Assembly: GCA_018136815.1 (NCBI GenBank) | Contig: CM030940.1 | Location: 4,283,761 to 4,347,760 of the forward strand | From: Isochrysis galbana | Taxonomy: Eukaryota > Haptophyta > Isochrysidales > Isochrysidaceae | Direction: 5' to 3' | Length of the DNA: 64,000 nt | Shown here: positions 32,992-44,380 of the stretch, piece after piece | How positions within the stretch are numbered: position 1 is the first letter of the stretch | Layout of the letters: the number at the start of each line of letters is the position of its first letter | Notes under the pieces: model-generated | Seen by the model: the letters and a program-made list of their open reading frames with translations, nothing else | Told to the model about the DNA's origin: nothing | Database searches by the model: none | Position numbers and translations under genes: made by a program

Positions 32992-33654
32992 CCTTCCTTC
33001 CTCCCCCCTCTCACCGTCTCAGTTTTAATCCTACTACTGAGTGAGTATGGAGTGGCGAGTGGCGAGTGCTTTGTCAGAGTTGTTCAATCTCAAGCTTGTT
33101 TATTTCGGGCCTACATGTGAAATCCGGAGGGGGGGGGGCGTTAGAAATTGTAGTCTTGTGTCTTGTTGGCTAGCATCCCTAGCCACATACGCCGGACGAG
33201 CCATGCACCAACCGCGCATACGTCAGGACTGAATCGAGCTCAAGCGAGATGACGCATAGGCCGACGAAGGATTCTCATTAGTCCGTGAGAAATATCTCTT
33301 AAATTGCACGTTTACGTAGTTGTCGGCCTTAGAGGAAACGCAGGGGGGAAACGTTGGCATGCGCACGCACGGCGTCTCCGCGGGGGAACCGATGGTGCCC
33401 ATGCACGGCGTGCACATTGGTGCAAGCAAGTCATCAAACATCAAACGTACCCCGCGAGAAATATCTCTTAGGGGGAAAGCAGAGAAAAAAGTTGTTATGC
33501 CCACGCACGGCGCCCTAGTCTTTCATTTAATTTTAAAATACTGATGTATACATAACTATGGACATTTGATCGCTCAATTCGACTGATGCCCCACAATCGA
33601 TGGAACGACACCTACTAACGCTCAGCGCTCTGTTGTTTATTGTTATCTTGTCAA
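32992..33654. other. Spacer with CACGCACGGCG-type repeat motifs
   Basis: Between about 33330 and 33515 the motifs GCGCACGCACGGCGTC, CCCATGCACGGCGTGCAC and CCCACGCACGGCGCC recur, along with GAGAAATATCTCTTA twice (33288 and 33457). A related motif set lies inverted at 43330-43440. No gene. Confidence 0.5.
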
Positions 33655-34165
33655 CTAAGTTTATACTTAGTTCGCCCATGGGGGGGCACGAGCCCCCCCC
33701 TCTCTCCACTCCTCCCCTGCCATGGGGGAGGAACCACCCATGCTCCTGGCACGCCTGATGGCTTGCCAGGAGCCCACTGCCCTGCTGACCCACTCTCTCC
33801 CTGACAGGCTCGCCTGATTCGCGCGTCCTGGCCCTTCGTGGCCAGCCCATCGCTCCAACCCCCCCTCCCCCCCTGTTCGACAGGCAGACAGGTGCAGAGT
33901 GGGGGCCCCTGAGGCCCAGGAGCGCCAGCGAGGGAGAGGCAGGGGAGACCAAGGCCCAGCCCCAGCCTCCTCTGCCCCCTGAGCTGGCCTCCAGGAGCCT
34001 CCAGGGGTCGCCAGAGGCAGCTGCAGGCCTGTCGCAGGCGCGCCATCGCGCGTGCCTGCAGGAGAGGGGAGAGAGAGCGCGGAGAAGGGGGTGGGCGGAG
34101 CGAGGGCTCCGCTCACCGGAAAATATGTAAGTCCCGCACCTGTTTACAGGAGAAGTCGGGACTGA
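33655..34165 (+). repeat. 0.5-kb dispersed repeat, copy A, with central stem-loop
   Basis: Begins CTAAGTTTATACTTAG and GCCCATGG, has a stem-loop at 33742-33773, and ends AAAATATGTAAGTCCCGCAC then CTGTTTACAGG. Full-length relative of the inverted copy at 46957-47500 and partial copy at 38906-39262. Open frames inside it on the minus strand are Pro/Gly-rich and not shared as protein between copies. Class unknown (SINE-like or non-autonomous transposon). Confidence 0.8.
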
Positions 34166-34660
34166 GGACGCCGCCAGCCCGGTAGGCATAGGAGGGAGGG
34201 GGGAACGGATCACCGGGGTGGGGCGCGGGCCACCGACCATATCTAAGCCCTTTTCCCCTATCCCCCTAGTAGTGCACGGGGGGAGTCGCCTGATGGCGGG
34301 GGGGAAAGGGCCAGGAGAGAGGGGGTGTAGAAAGTTTTGCTACGTGAGTAGAAAGTAGTGGGTCCACGGCCGCGTGTGCGCCCATCTGAAGGCTGTAGGC
34401 ATGAATATTCGTGTAAGGTACGCGCTCATAATTACAATTGAACAGTTCCCCGTGTTGCCACTGACGCACAAGACACACCGATTCGGATTCCCCATGGTCT
34501 CAAGTCCAGGTTTGCAGATTTGGTCTCGAAATTTGCGATTCGAATTTTGTTTTTGATGTTACTATAATCTATAATTGTTGGCTCGTTTAAGGTAATAAAC
34601 CGGCATGACTTCGACTTCTCGTTCTGCAGTCGCTCTGCGAGACTCTCTCTCTCTCTCTCT
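34166..34660. other. Spacer
   Basis: No gene; G-rich segments followed by a less GC-rich stretch (34380-34620). Confidence 0.4.
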
Positions 34661-34836
34661 CTCCGTTCGCCTCTCCTCGGCCGACGGCAGGAAGATTCGT
34701 CCAAAACATTCTCCGGTCCCAAGATATCTCGTGGGGGGTCTCTCCGCGCTCCGTTCGCCTCTCCTCGGCCGACGGCAGGAAGATTCGTCCAAAACATTCT
34801 CCGGTCCCAAGATATCTCGTGGGGGGTCTCTCCGCG
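34661..34836 (+). repeat. Perfect 88-bp direct tandem duplication
   Basis: Units 34661-34748 and 34749-34836 both run from CTCCGTTCGCCTCTCC to GGGGGGTCTCTCCGCG and look identical. Identity at this level suggests a recent event or an assembly artefact. Confidence 0.9.
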
Positions 34837-35404
34837 AGGGAAAGGACGCGATCTCGCTCCGAGATTGGCCTCGCGCCCTCCCACGCTGCCCCGCCGTGCC
34901 CTCGGTCCCTCGCGCCACCCCCCGCGGCAGGTTCTTTCCCTCGGCGTGCCGTCCGTCGCCTCCGGCCCTCTTCTCTTACCTTCTCTCGATGTCATCAAAT
35001 GTTCCATGACCGTCTGTTGTCTCCTCTCGTCTATCGGTCATAGCTCCCCAACGAGATTTGCCCTCGTTGTGTCGGCCTCCCCTCTGTCGTCTGTCGCACG
35101 TCTGCGCGTTGCTGAGTTGCCCTGGTGCCGACGCCTGGCCGTCCGTCCAGGTGTGGTTAGTTTTCGCCCCGTTTGGTTTAGTTTGTGTGGCTCTGTGTCC
35201 TCGAGCTTTTTGTAGCAACTTCGTCGAGGCCCACCGTGTTCCCAAGCGAGTCCCCCCGAGTTCCCGAGTCTATACCCCGAGTCAACGAGTCAATACAAGT
35301 CAAGCACGCGCCTGAGCCACCCCCAGTCGCCTGCCACCACCTCCCACAAGCCTCCTTCCACACTTCCGCGCCCTCCGTGCGTCGTACGTCGTGCGTCGAT
35401 CACC

Positions 35405-35581
35405 ATGACCGTAGTCACCCCCGAGGAAAGCTCCATGAGCTCCCACCAAGAACCGCATTCCGCGCTAGCTGCCGGCGCGCCCTCGCAGGCAATCACCAAG
35501 AGTGAGATGAGCCTTGCTCTGACGCTGTCCCCCCCCCCCCCCTCCGGCTTTCCACCCTCTCCTGCCCCAACTCCCACATAG
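35405..35581 (+). CDS. Short ORF (58 aa), possible first exon or retroelement leader ORF
   Basis: ATG follows a pyrimidine-rich leader and a GTCGTACGTCGTGCGTCG repeat. Product begins MTVVTPEESSMSSHQEPHS, acidic then Pro-rich. A strong GTGAGA donor-like site after ITK (near 35504) would make it a first exon, but no acceptor exon was found. Low support. Confidence 0.2.
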   Translation: MTVVTPEESSMSSHQEPHSALAAGAPSQAITKSEMSLALTLSPPPPSGFPPSPAPTPT

Positions 35582-35839
35582 TGTCATAGTGCACCCCTGC
35601 TTGTGTCGGCTGTCGGCTGTGTGGAGGGTGGAGGAGCACTAGCACTAAGAATCTAAGAATAAGAATATACTTTTTCTACACCCGCAAGCTGATATACCGC
35701 TAATCACGAAACCAATCTATTTTTACGGCGGCACGCCCCTCCGCCCCCCCCCCCCCCTTCCCCCCCGCCCTTTCCCTCCTCCCTCCTCCCCCCACCCTTC
35801 CCCTTCCCCTCCCCCTCTCCTTCTCCCTCTCCTTGTACG
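35582..35839. other. CT-rich leader of the Myb gene
   Basis: Pyrimidine tract 35745-35835 on the coding strand directly precedes the ATG at 35840. Confidence 0.5.
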
Positions 35840-38302
35840 ATGGCTGCGGGCAAGCGCTCCCTGTCCCCCAGCTCTGCCCGAGCCTCCCCATCACTCCCTG
35901 TCCCCGCACGCACTCTCAAGGGCGCCGCTCGCGAAGCTGGAGTCGGCGTTCGCGCAGGCGTATACGAGAAAGAGGCAAACACGGGTGGAAGGCACTGCAA
36001 GGAGGGCAAGTGGTCGGCGAGGGAGACGGAGATGGTGTGGAGGATCTTCGTCAACGTGCTCAACGGCTGCTGGGACGGGGACACCGAGCAGGAGCGCCTC
36101 GAGAGCTTCTTCCGAGCGGAGGTGGCGAGCGGCATCAGGCATGCAAAGAGGGCCAAGCAGGAAGTGTGGAAGGCGACCAAGGCGAGGGCGGACGAGGAAC
36201 TGACCGCTGCCGGACTAGACGCACGCAAGAAGTCGTCCATCAAAAACAGGGTGGGCCAATCGCCCTGCGCACGCTCGCCCAGCCCTCTGCATGTCGGCCC
36301 ATTCACGGCCTGCGCCCGGTAGATGATGGCCGTCTACAACAAGAAGGGCACGCGCGCTTGGATGGAGGAAGAGATCCAGCTGCTGCGTCGTCTGGCCGAT
36401 GCTGACTTGACGTGGGTGCAAATAGCAGAAGAACTCGGTAGACCTAGGCAGGTGAGTTGCGACCTCGGGTGCCAAAGGCGCTGGCCCTGCTCGTGCATGG
36501 TCTTGCTCCCTGGCAGGTGGCACCCCCCCTACCGCACCTTACGCAAGATGCTGGGAATTGTCAGGCTTGTCAGCACGCATACGCGCACTACTCCAAGTCG
36601 GGCAGCTTGGGCCGCTTCACCTTGGAAGAGGAGCGGCGGCTCACAAGGCTCGTGGAGGCCGCCTTACACGCCGTCGCCAAGGCGCGCAAGAGAGTGTCAA
36701 GGACATCAGACGGGGGCGCTGGCGTTGGCTCGGCGGAGGAGGAAGAGGCGGAAATCAGGGAGGCAGCCGAGCTTCAGCGAAACTTGCCGTGGCAAGCCAT
36801 TTCCGAACGATTTCCTGGTCGCACAGGCAACCAATTGCGGGTTGCTTGGTTTCAAAGGCTAGCGCCCCACAGACTATCAAGAGCTGCCGTAGGGCCGAGG
36901 GAAGACCTGCAGGTGATAAGGAGCGTGCGCTCTTGCTCCTGGGAATGAGAGTGGTTCGGGAGGCGCATGCCCCGCGCTCTCAACCGTGTCATCGCCGTAA
37001 TGCATGGGCTTTCTCTGGTGAGGCCAGCAAATAGTGGCACCCGCATATGTACTAGTATTGCAAGTGCTCTGCATGACTTCTTGTGGTGCTTGCCATGCAG
37101 TTGCTCCGTTCAATTGCAGCGTCCGGCGCCGAGGACGAATCGGAAGTGACGTGGGAGAGATTGCATCCAAGGCTCGACGGTCGTCAGGTAAGGGGCGATG
37201 CATGGATGGGGCGTTTCATCATAGGTGTCTCTTCCTAGTTACTGATCCACTACAATGCAAGGCTGCGAGAGTTTGCCCACGCAAGGGGTGGGGTTTCCAT
37301 CGAGTATGGGGCATTTCGGTCTTGTGAAGGTGGGCCTGCAGCGCTGGTTTAGGGTGGCCATGTCTTTCAACGTTGGGTGGGCGCGGGTTGGGAGGTCCCG
37401 CGCTAACGTGCCACGACGGCAGTTTTTGAGCGTCACCCTGATTTTTAGACGTGCTCGATGGCTGCATTCATCACCGTGATGAGCGCTTTGTATCCCCCCG
37501 CTCTACTCAGGCTCGGCAACGCCTATCTTCTCTTTCGAAGCAGCTTGGATCGTCAGGCTCAGCACAACCGCTGGACGTGCGCGTCTCGCTTCTCATCTCT
37601 CTGCTCGAGACTCATCTCCTTGAAGATGGCCAGCAAGACGTCGAAAAGGCAGCACTCATCGCTGCAGGCCACAGCAACCTTGTTTCGGCTAACGACGACT
37701 CCGGTGCGGGCAGCGTGATTGGCCACGCTAGGCGTGCCGCTGGTCACAATCCGATGGTACACATGACCGTTGAGGGCGCGGCAGCGCAACTTGTCAACTC
37801 GCGCATCGCTGCTGCCAAATCTGAGTCACGTCACGTTGGTCCCCTAGCGCCCACGGTAATCAGCGACCCCGGGGCGACGGTTGACGGTCGAACGGAGGCA
37901 CGCAGATCGAGTACAAGTTCAAAGAAGAGAGGCGCGCCGGAGGGGAAAGAGCACGATCGGAAGCGCAGTCGGCCATCCGGAGGGCACGATGAGCGGGAGA
38001 GTGCGTCTGAAAAACAGAAGCGGAAGGCAGAGCGGAAGGCGAAGCGGAAGGCAAAGCGGAAGGCAGCGAAGGAGGCGTGCCGTACAGACTCGAATGTACG
38101 GGTAAAGCGTGAAATTGTAGGCGTCCAGCCGATACCCGACCCAACAAGCTTGGGTAGCTTTCAAAAGAAGGACCCCGAAGCAGCGCGAATCCTCGCGGAG
38201 ACGATGCGGCGTGAGGCTGCGATAGAAGCACAGGGATCTGGTAGATCGACAAACACTGTGCAGGGAGCTGCTCGGGGCAAGAAATCGAGGCACGCGCAAT
38301 GA
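35840..38302 (+). CDS. Myb/SANT-domain protein, Reb1/TTF1/DMTF1-like, about 625 aa
   Basis: Likely nuclear DNA-binding protein. Exon model: 35840-36250, 36323-36451, 36565-36912, 37101-37187, 37239-37287, 37449-38302. The first four junctions are phase 0 and the last is phase 1 (G|AC). Three SANT/Myb units: exon 1 from GKWSARETEMVWRIF; exon 2 AWMEEEIQLLRRLADADLTW then QIAEELGRPRQ; exon 3 GRFTLEEERRLTRLVEAAL with NLPWQAISERFPGRTGNQLR. A possible fourth is VTWERLHPRL in exon 4. The spaced Myb units with helical inserts resemble the REB1/TTF1 terminator-protein group. The C-terminus is Lys/Arg-rich (KRKAERKAKRKAKRKA) and probably nucleolar or nuclear. The small fifth exon is the weakest part of the model. 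Confidence 0.7.
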
Positions 38303-38754
38303 TTGGACATGCGGACTAGCTGCTGCTCCGGCGCAAAGCCTCCTGCTGAATTCTTCTGCTTGCATTCATTGCACGTACAACCGCGAAAGGGTTCACTGAC
38401 TCAATTGTTGCGAGTCGTGAATGTACAAGCAGAGGAATAGTGATCGCTATCCCACCCACCACCTCCCTTTTCCTCCGCCTATGCCACGCTTGATGGGTTC
38501 TCTGCCTCACCGCCGAAGCGGCGCCGCGTGACTCACCATCTCGTGCCATTGCTGCCGTGATTGTTGCCGCACGTTGTCTCCTTCGACGATTGGGAGTTAG
38601 AGTTTGTTTTGCGATCTGTTGAAGCCATTGTTGCCAACAACTCGACGGTCGAGGACTCGAAGACGCACGGAGATACGTTTTGATTTTGCTGGTAGTGTGA
38701 GAGGGAAATGGTAAAAAAATACCTCCTGAAGAGTGAGGGCTATCTACCACCCAG
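38303..38754. other. 3' flank of the Myb gene
   Basis: No gene recognised; minus frame 38316-38750 is low-complexity. Confidence 0.4.
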
Positions 38755-38761
38755 CTAGGGA

Positions 38762-38885
38762 TCGCTTTAAAAAAACTGAAGATTCTGGGCTACACACCTA
38801 CTATCCCAAGGTGCCCCTTGCTCTACTCCGACAAGGCCCTTATCTTCCCTCCCTCCATCTCCTCCCCTGCCCCCCTTCATGCCCT
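38762..38885 (+). repeat. Dispersed repeat with ACTGAAGATTC motif
   Basis: TTTAAAAAAACTGAAGATTC, GGGCTACACACCTACT, then CCCTTATCTTCCCTCC and CTCCCCTGCCCCCCTTC. Same order as the 44.2-kb copy, with a weaker relative at 11.14 kb. Confidence 0.65.
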
Positions 38886-38905
38886 TTGTCCTCGTCGTTT
38901 CCGCA

Positions 38906-39262
38906 AGCAAGCTAAGTTTATACTTAGTTCGCCCATGGGGGGCACGAGCCCCCCCCCCCTCTCCACTCCTCCCCTGCTATGGGGGAGGAACCACCCACTC
39001 TCCTGGCACGCCTGATGGCTTGCCAGGAGCACACAGCCTTGCTGACCCATTCCTCACCCCACAAGCCCGCCTGACTCGCGCCCGCCCTGGCCCGTCGTGG
39101 CCTGCCCATCTCTTTGACCAGCCCCTCCTCCCCCTGGCCCCCACTGAGCAGAACCCCCAGCCAGCTCTTGTCGACCTGCAGGGCCGCGGAGCGCCAGCGA
39201 GGGAGAGGCAGGAGGGGTCAGGGCGCCGGGGCCATCCCCCAGCCTCACCTGCCCCCTGAACT
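38906..39262 (+). repeat. 0.5-kb dispersed repeat, copy B (3' end missing)
   Basis: Begins with the same CTAAGTTTATACTTAG and CATGGGGGGCACGAGCC as copy A and has the stem-loop at 39000-39029. Similarity fades after the CCCCAGCCTCACCTGCCC block near 39250; the ATGTAAGTCCCGC end is absent. Confidence 0.75.
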
Positions 39263-39636
39263 GTGCTCCCAAGCCGCCCTGCACCTGAAGTGGGGCCGTA
39301 GGCGCCATGGGCCCCCGCCGCAGGGAAGAGAGGAAAAAAAAAATCTTCTTAAAAAACCCCGCTACGTGTGCGGCGTGAGGCAGTGTGCTAGTGTACCTCC
39401 CTACTACCCAACCTTAACCCCTAACAACCCCCTCCCCCTTCCCCAGTTCCCTCATTAGCGGAGAAGCTGGTTCCGGGGAGGCCGCGCGCGCTGCTTCGGC
39501 CAGGAGTTGGAGAGAAGGGGGCGGGAGACTGTGGCTCGTCCTTTGCTTTCGGTGTTAGCTTTGGTTATTCTCCCTTAAAAACTTTAGATTCCTTTTTTAG
39601 TAACTGCTGTGATTCCTACCCAGAGATTTAGCTGCT
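39263..39636. other. Spacer downstream of LINE copy 2
   Basis: No gene. It probably includes the LINE 3' UTR next to 39637; no clear poly(A) tail is visible. Confidence 0.35.
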
Positions 39637-42600
39637 TTAGGTGATGTGTCGTAGGTCTAGCCCCCTTGCCGCTTGCAAGAGGTCCTCCGACGTTCCTATG
39701 TTGAAATCCTTGTCCACCGTGTACAGCGGGCTTATCATTTTCTTAATGTGTTTGTTGCTCGGGGCGTGTAACCCCATATTCTCCCGTTGTTTTTTTAGCC
39801 TCTGAAAGAAACCGACTTTCGCCGTTACTAACAGGTGATATCTCGTGAGGATCGCTCTTAAGATCGACCTGACGGACCTGCCGTCCGCGTTGCCATACTG
39901 GATGTTATAGAAGTCGGTTAGAATATACCTCCACGCCAAGATACCTAAGTATCCTGAGGAGGGGTGCGGTCTGTCCACCTGATAGCAGAAAAGACGTTGG
40001 GGTATTTCGGATCCCGGCTTAAGGCAAATCCCTAAAAGTCCTTCTATGAATTCAAAGACAGGCTCCGTCGCGATACATGAGGCCAAGTGAGTGGAACTCT
40101 CGGGGGCTATGCCACAAAAGCGGCATGTCGGATCGTCGGCAAAACGGTTTGCCGTAGCTATTCTCCTATGTAGAATATGTTTAAAATGCAGATAGGAGTC
40201 CCTAGGTGTTAAAAAGTTATATTTGTACAGTTGCGATACTTGTTTCCACTTTCCCGAGAGGACCGGTAACCTTTTCTCCCATCTTAGTGTGGATTTTTGT
40301 GCTTTTGTCTTCCTCAGCGCGAGGAACGCTTTAGTCAAGACCCTGACACTCACATCCTCTAGCGTAGTTTGCGTGCCTTTTAGCGTGTACTCTTGAGGTA
40401 TCGGATACGCTGTTTCCGCCGGGCCGTCGTACGCTCGTCCCCACTTCAGTGGGGTGAATAGCTCGTCGGGCAATAGTTGCGGGCTGATCCGCTCGTGGAT
40501 GTGGGGCTCTCCCATAACATTGAGTTGGACTTTGTGGTGATCGCCTCTTCGGCGCAGATAGAAGTTATGGTCTTTGTCCACTAGAATGTCACCTAGATCA
40601 TGCGCGTCCGGATCTTCTTGAGGGACTAACTCTTGCTCCTCCGGAGGAGGAGGCGGGGGCTTCGCTTGTTTTCTAAGAAGGTCCGTATAGTCAGATGTGG
40701 TATCTACTAGTCTTGATCTAGTCCATTCGGATATCTTTTCCCACGACTTAAGAAAGGGGGCTACTGAAATGTAATTTCCTCTATGGCGTATCCACCGTTC
40801 TCCGTCCGGCAAGTAAGCCGCGCATTCCTCTGTAGTGTATATGTCCCCCGTGTCCGGGTTAATCGTATTGTGTACGATAACCGTCTGAAGAGACTCCCAT
40901 TTAGACCTATGTGAATGGTGAATCGCCGGAGGTTTGTGGAAAAGATCGTGCCATATCGGGGAGCCCAGGGTTCCTTCCCGTGTGTTTGTTTCCCTATGGA
41001 AGTTAATCCGTCTAAAGTTCTCGAGCGCATGCTTCCAAAAGGCCGGGAGCGTGCTATTACCGCGAATGCTAGCCGTGAGGCTCTTCACGTCGACCTTCGC
41101 GAAGACCGCCGCGCGCCCTAAGGGGGTGCGGCTGAACCATTGGTCTAAGACCGTTTTCCATTCCGCCGTTGACGGGTTTAGGTAGCGGGCTATCCATATC
41201 GCTTGAAGCGCTCGCGTGTGTTCGGCCATGGGGAGTAGTCCGACACCCAATAGGGGTCCGTCTTCTCTCGTCCCCACTCTCGGGTACGCCGGAAGGGTTA
41301 TCCGTTTTAAACCCTCGTGCGAGGAGCCTAACTCGTCCGCCTGTAGTCGGGGAGATCTATCCCATAGTATGGTTTGAACGTCAGAATCTATGGCCTCCAT
41401 GAACCACGCCGGCGGGGTGGACGTGGACAGCCAATATCTCGGCGTCCCGTATATTATGAAGTTCACTAGTAGGGTCCTTCCATGAATGGAGAGACTCGTC
41501 ATTCCCCTCCATGTTGCGACTTTCTTTTTAAGCTTGGCGTATAGCTTCTCCCAGAAGGAGTCATTGTCTGGTCCTTCCCAGAATGGGACTCCTAGTATGG
41601 TCGCAAAATCGCCTTCGCCGAGTGTTTTAAGATATGCTAGCGTCTCGGGGACCTGCGCTCCCGTAAGTGATCCCATTCGTATTAGTATGCTCTTGCTTTT
41701 GTTCACTTTAGCCCCGGTGGCGGTTCCATAGCTTTCTAGAATGTGCATCGCCCTCTCCAATGACTCGAAGGAGTTTGCTAAAATTTGCGTGTCATCCGCA
41801 AACTGCGAAAGCCTCAACTCTCTAGGTCCTATCTTGATTCCTTTCATCTCCGGGTCGGCGTTTACTAGACGTGTTAGGCCTTCGGCCACTAGGAGAAAGG
41901 CTAGGGGCGATAGCGAGCATCCTTGGGGCATGCCGCAATGTATCGTGAAGGGATTGCTGCGTCTGCCGTTAGCCTTGATCCATCTGATCGGGAGTGAATC
42001 CGTGTTGGTTAATAGCGCTAGCCATCTAGAGTAACCAGGGCCGAAGCCCAGCGCTTGTATCGCTTTATGATAATAATCCCAACTGACTCTATCGAAAGCT
42101 TTCTCCCAGTCTATCGCCAGGGCTAGGCCCTCTTCGTCTGTGTCGTCTAGGTACGCTTGCACTAGTTTTAAGAGGTGGGTGGCTTCGCCTATCATCCTCC
42201 TAGGCACGAAGCCCACTTGCTCCTTAGAGATAATCGTATGTATCGTCTTTTTAAGTCTGTTAGCTAGGACCCTGGCGAGGATTTTGTAGTCCGTTTGGAG
42301 CAGCGTAATTGGTCTATAATTCCTCGGGTCCCTGGCGTCCCCTTTTTTATAGAGCAAAGCTATGTCGCCCGAGCATGTATCCTCCGGTAATGCCCCCGTC
42401 CGGTAGGCTTCGTGAAACATGTCCATCAGTCGCGGTGCCACTAGCTTTTCGAAGCTTTGATAGAACTCCATTGGTATGCCGTCCGGCCCCGTGGATTTAC
42501 CTTTCGCCATTTGCCGTATAGCACGGATGATCTCCGAGTATCCTATGGGCTTGTCCAAGAAGGACCTATGACTCGTCGGTATCCGACGTTGACTCAGCGC

Positions 42601-42870
42601 ATGGAGGAGGGGTTCCGCGCCCTGAGAGATCTTTTCGCTGAAAAGCCATACATAGTAGCTCCGCAACGAAACCAAAATCGCGGAGTCATCGGTTGCTACA
42701 TTGTCTTCCTTTAGGGCCGGCTGCGGGTCTTCCCATCTCACTCCGGCGTACATCGCCGGGATGTCGCCGCTAGCGTGTCTCGGTGTGAATCTCTTGAAAA
42801 ATTGCTTCGTAACAAGCTCTTCCGCCCTTATGATTTTTTCCGCTAGTGACGGGGCGTGTCTTGATTACGC
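39637..42870 (-). mobile_element. LINE copy 2, 5'-truncated, reverse transcriptase and zinc knuckle intact
   Basis: The open frame runs from about 42866 (no ATG at its edge; first ATG 42753) to a stop at 39637. It starts in the linker before the RT domain, so endonuclease and ORF1 are missing, the usual outcome of incomplete target-primed reverse transcription. RT motifs: GKSTGPDGIPMEFYQ, YRPITLLQTDYKIL, AIDWEKAFDRV, GMPQGCSLSPL, FADDTQILA. After about 550 residues of thumb and linker a CCHC-type knuckle (CRFCGIAPESSTHLASC) follows, then a Trp/Tyr-rich tail. It belongs to the same clade as the 20-24 kb copy but is clearly diverged from it. Confidence 0.88.
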
Positions 42871-43750
42871 TCTCCACACCCACACACTCCACACACAAAC
42901 TCTCTCTCCTCTAGCGGCTAGATTAAGATAATTTCCACTTCCAGCTATTATAGATGTAGATTGGTACTACCAGTTGGATGAACCATCGCATCTTAAGGAT
43001 TAAGGATTGGGGATAGATGGACGAGCGTAGCAGCCGAGCAGCAAGCAGCGCCGACCGACGGAGGCTACTACGTATGTATGTATGAAGTATCGATGTTATA
43101 CTTGTAAAATAGATAATATTAGTAGTATTTATATACAAGGTACAAGGTACAAGGTGGATATTTGGGTGGATATTTGGGTGGGGGTTGTGGATATTTTGAA
43201 GATATAAAAAATGGATATTTGGGTCCAAAAAAATGGATATTTCCGCCAACCCCTAGCCCTTATTCACGTAAAGTAGCCATATAAGAGATGTTTCGTTGCG
43301 CAGCACGTGTGATGATTTGCAATCACATTGTGCACGCCGTGCGTGGGCACGGCGCGATGTGCATCGGTCCCCCCCCGCGGGGCGCCGTGCGTGCGCATAG
43401 AAACTTCCAGGAAGGTGCACGCCGTGCGTTCACTCTTTCCGCGGGGGGACTCTGGACGCAGAGGCGGTCGGGAACCGTGGGGGCACCCCCTGGGACCGGG
43501 GGAATTATTACCGTATATTGCGAAAACACTAACGTAAACAACTGGTAGGTCTTTTGGTCTCTCCCCTCCCCCGGGTCCCCTCCCCCCGTCTCCCCCTCCC
43601 CCTCTCATCGACCTACCAGAGAGAGAAGGCTCCTACTGCCTGCCTCCCTCCTCCCTCCTCGCTCACCCTCCAGCTCTCTCCTCGCCCTCGTCTTCCTCAC
43701 GATGGTGGCGACTCGGCGCGCATCGGTACGGTCCTCCGTCCTCTCCTCTC
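42871..43750. other. Spacer with ATATTTGGGTGG tandem and CACGCCGTGCG motifs
   Basis: GGATATTTGGGTGG repeats at 43150-43235; GTACAAGGTACAAGGTACAAGG at 43135-43155; and 43330-43440 holds the inverted relatives of the CACGCACGGCG motifs of 33.3-33.5 kb. No gene. Confidence 0.5.
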
Positions 43751-44092
43751 GTGCTCCTGCTCGCTGGTTTCGTTCGACTCGCTCGACACAGCCACCTGTC
43801 GACTGGACGCACGATACTGCACCTTCAACTATCACGACCTCTTAATGAAGATAATGATATTGTTGAAATACTGAAGGAAATGAGCTTGGACAATTGGGAT
43901 ATTACAACTCTACCGCAATACCAATTGTATGAGCACTACATGTGGAAGGAGTACAACTGGAAACAAAACGAATTACGATTGGACCGTAAACAGATATTGG
44001 ACAGTATGAAGAAAAATGGTTGGAATACTGACCTGCTCAGTCTACCTCCAAGCTGGACACGCACGGCATATCCGCTGGGCTCTCGCCCGTAG
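43751..44092 (+). pseudogene. AT-rich coding-like island of unknown origin
   Basis: From 43843 to 44038 the base composition drops sharply (many A/T third positions). The frame reads as ordinary protein: EDNDIVEILKEMSLDNWDI, LPQYQLYEHYMWKEYNWKQ, RKQILDSMKKNGWNTDLLSL. It is preceded and followed by GC-rich DNA and ends soon after. It looks like part of an exon or mobile-element ORF from a different compositional background. Family not recognised. Confidence 0.35.
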
Positions 44093-44206
44093 GAGAACGA
44101 AGAGAACGACGGGGGGTCCTTTCCAGAAAAAAAAAGTTTGTTTGTGCACCGAGCAGCTTGACGGATTGGAGGTTACGGATGGAACAGGAGGGACCGAACG
44201 GGACGG

Positions 44207-44345
44207 AAAAAAAAACATCTGAAGATTCGGGGCTATACACCTACTGTCTACAGGACTCGCCCTCTCTATTTCCATCGCCCTTATCTCCCCTCCTTCCACC
44301 TCCTCCCCTGCCCCCCTTCTTTCCTTTTTCTTTGGTTTCCGGGGT
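44207..44345 (+). repeat. Dispersed repeat with ACATCTGAAGATTC motif
   Basis: AAAAAAAACATCTGAAGATTC, GGGCTATACACCTACTGTC, CCCTTATCTCCCCTCC, CTCCCCTGCCCCCCTTC, CCTTTTTCTTTGGTTT. Shares order with 38762-38885 and partly with 11143-11400. Confidence 0.65.
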
Positions 44346-44380
44346 TCGACCTCGGTGCACTACCTGAGGTCTGGTTTGGA

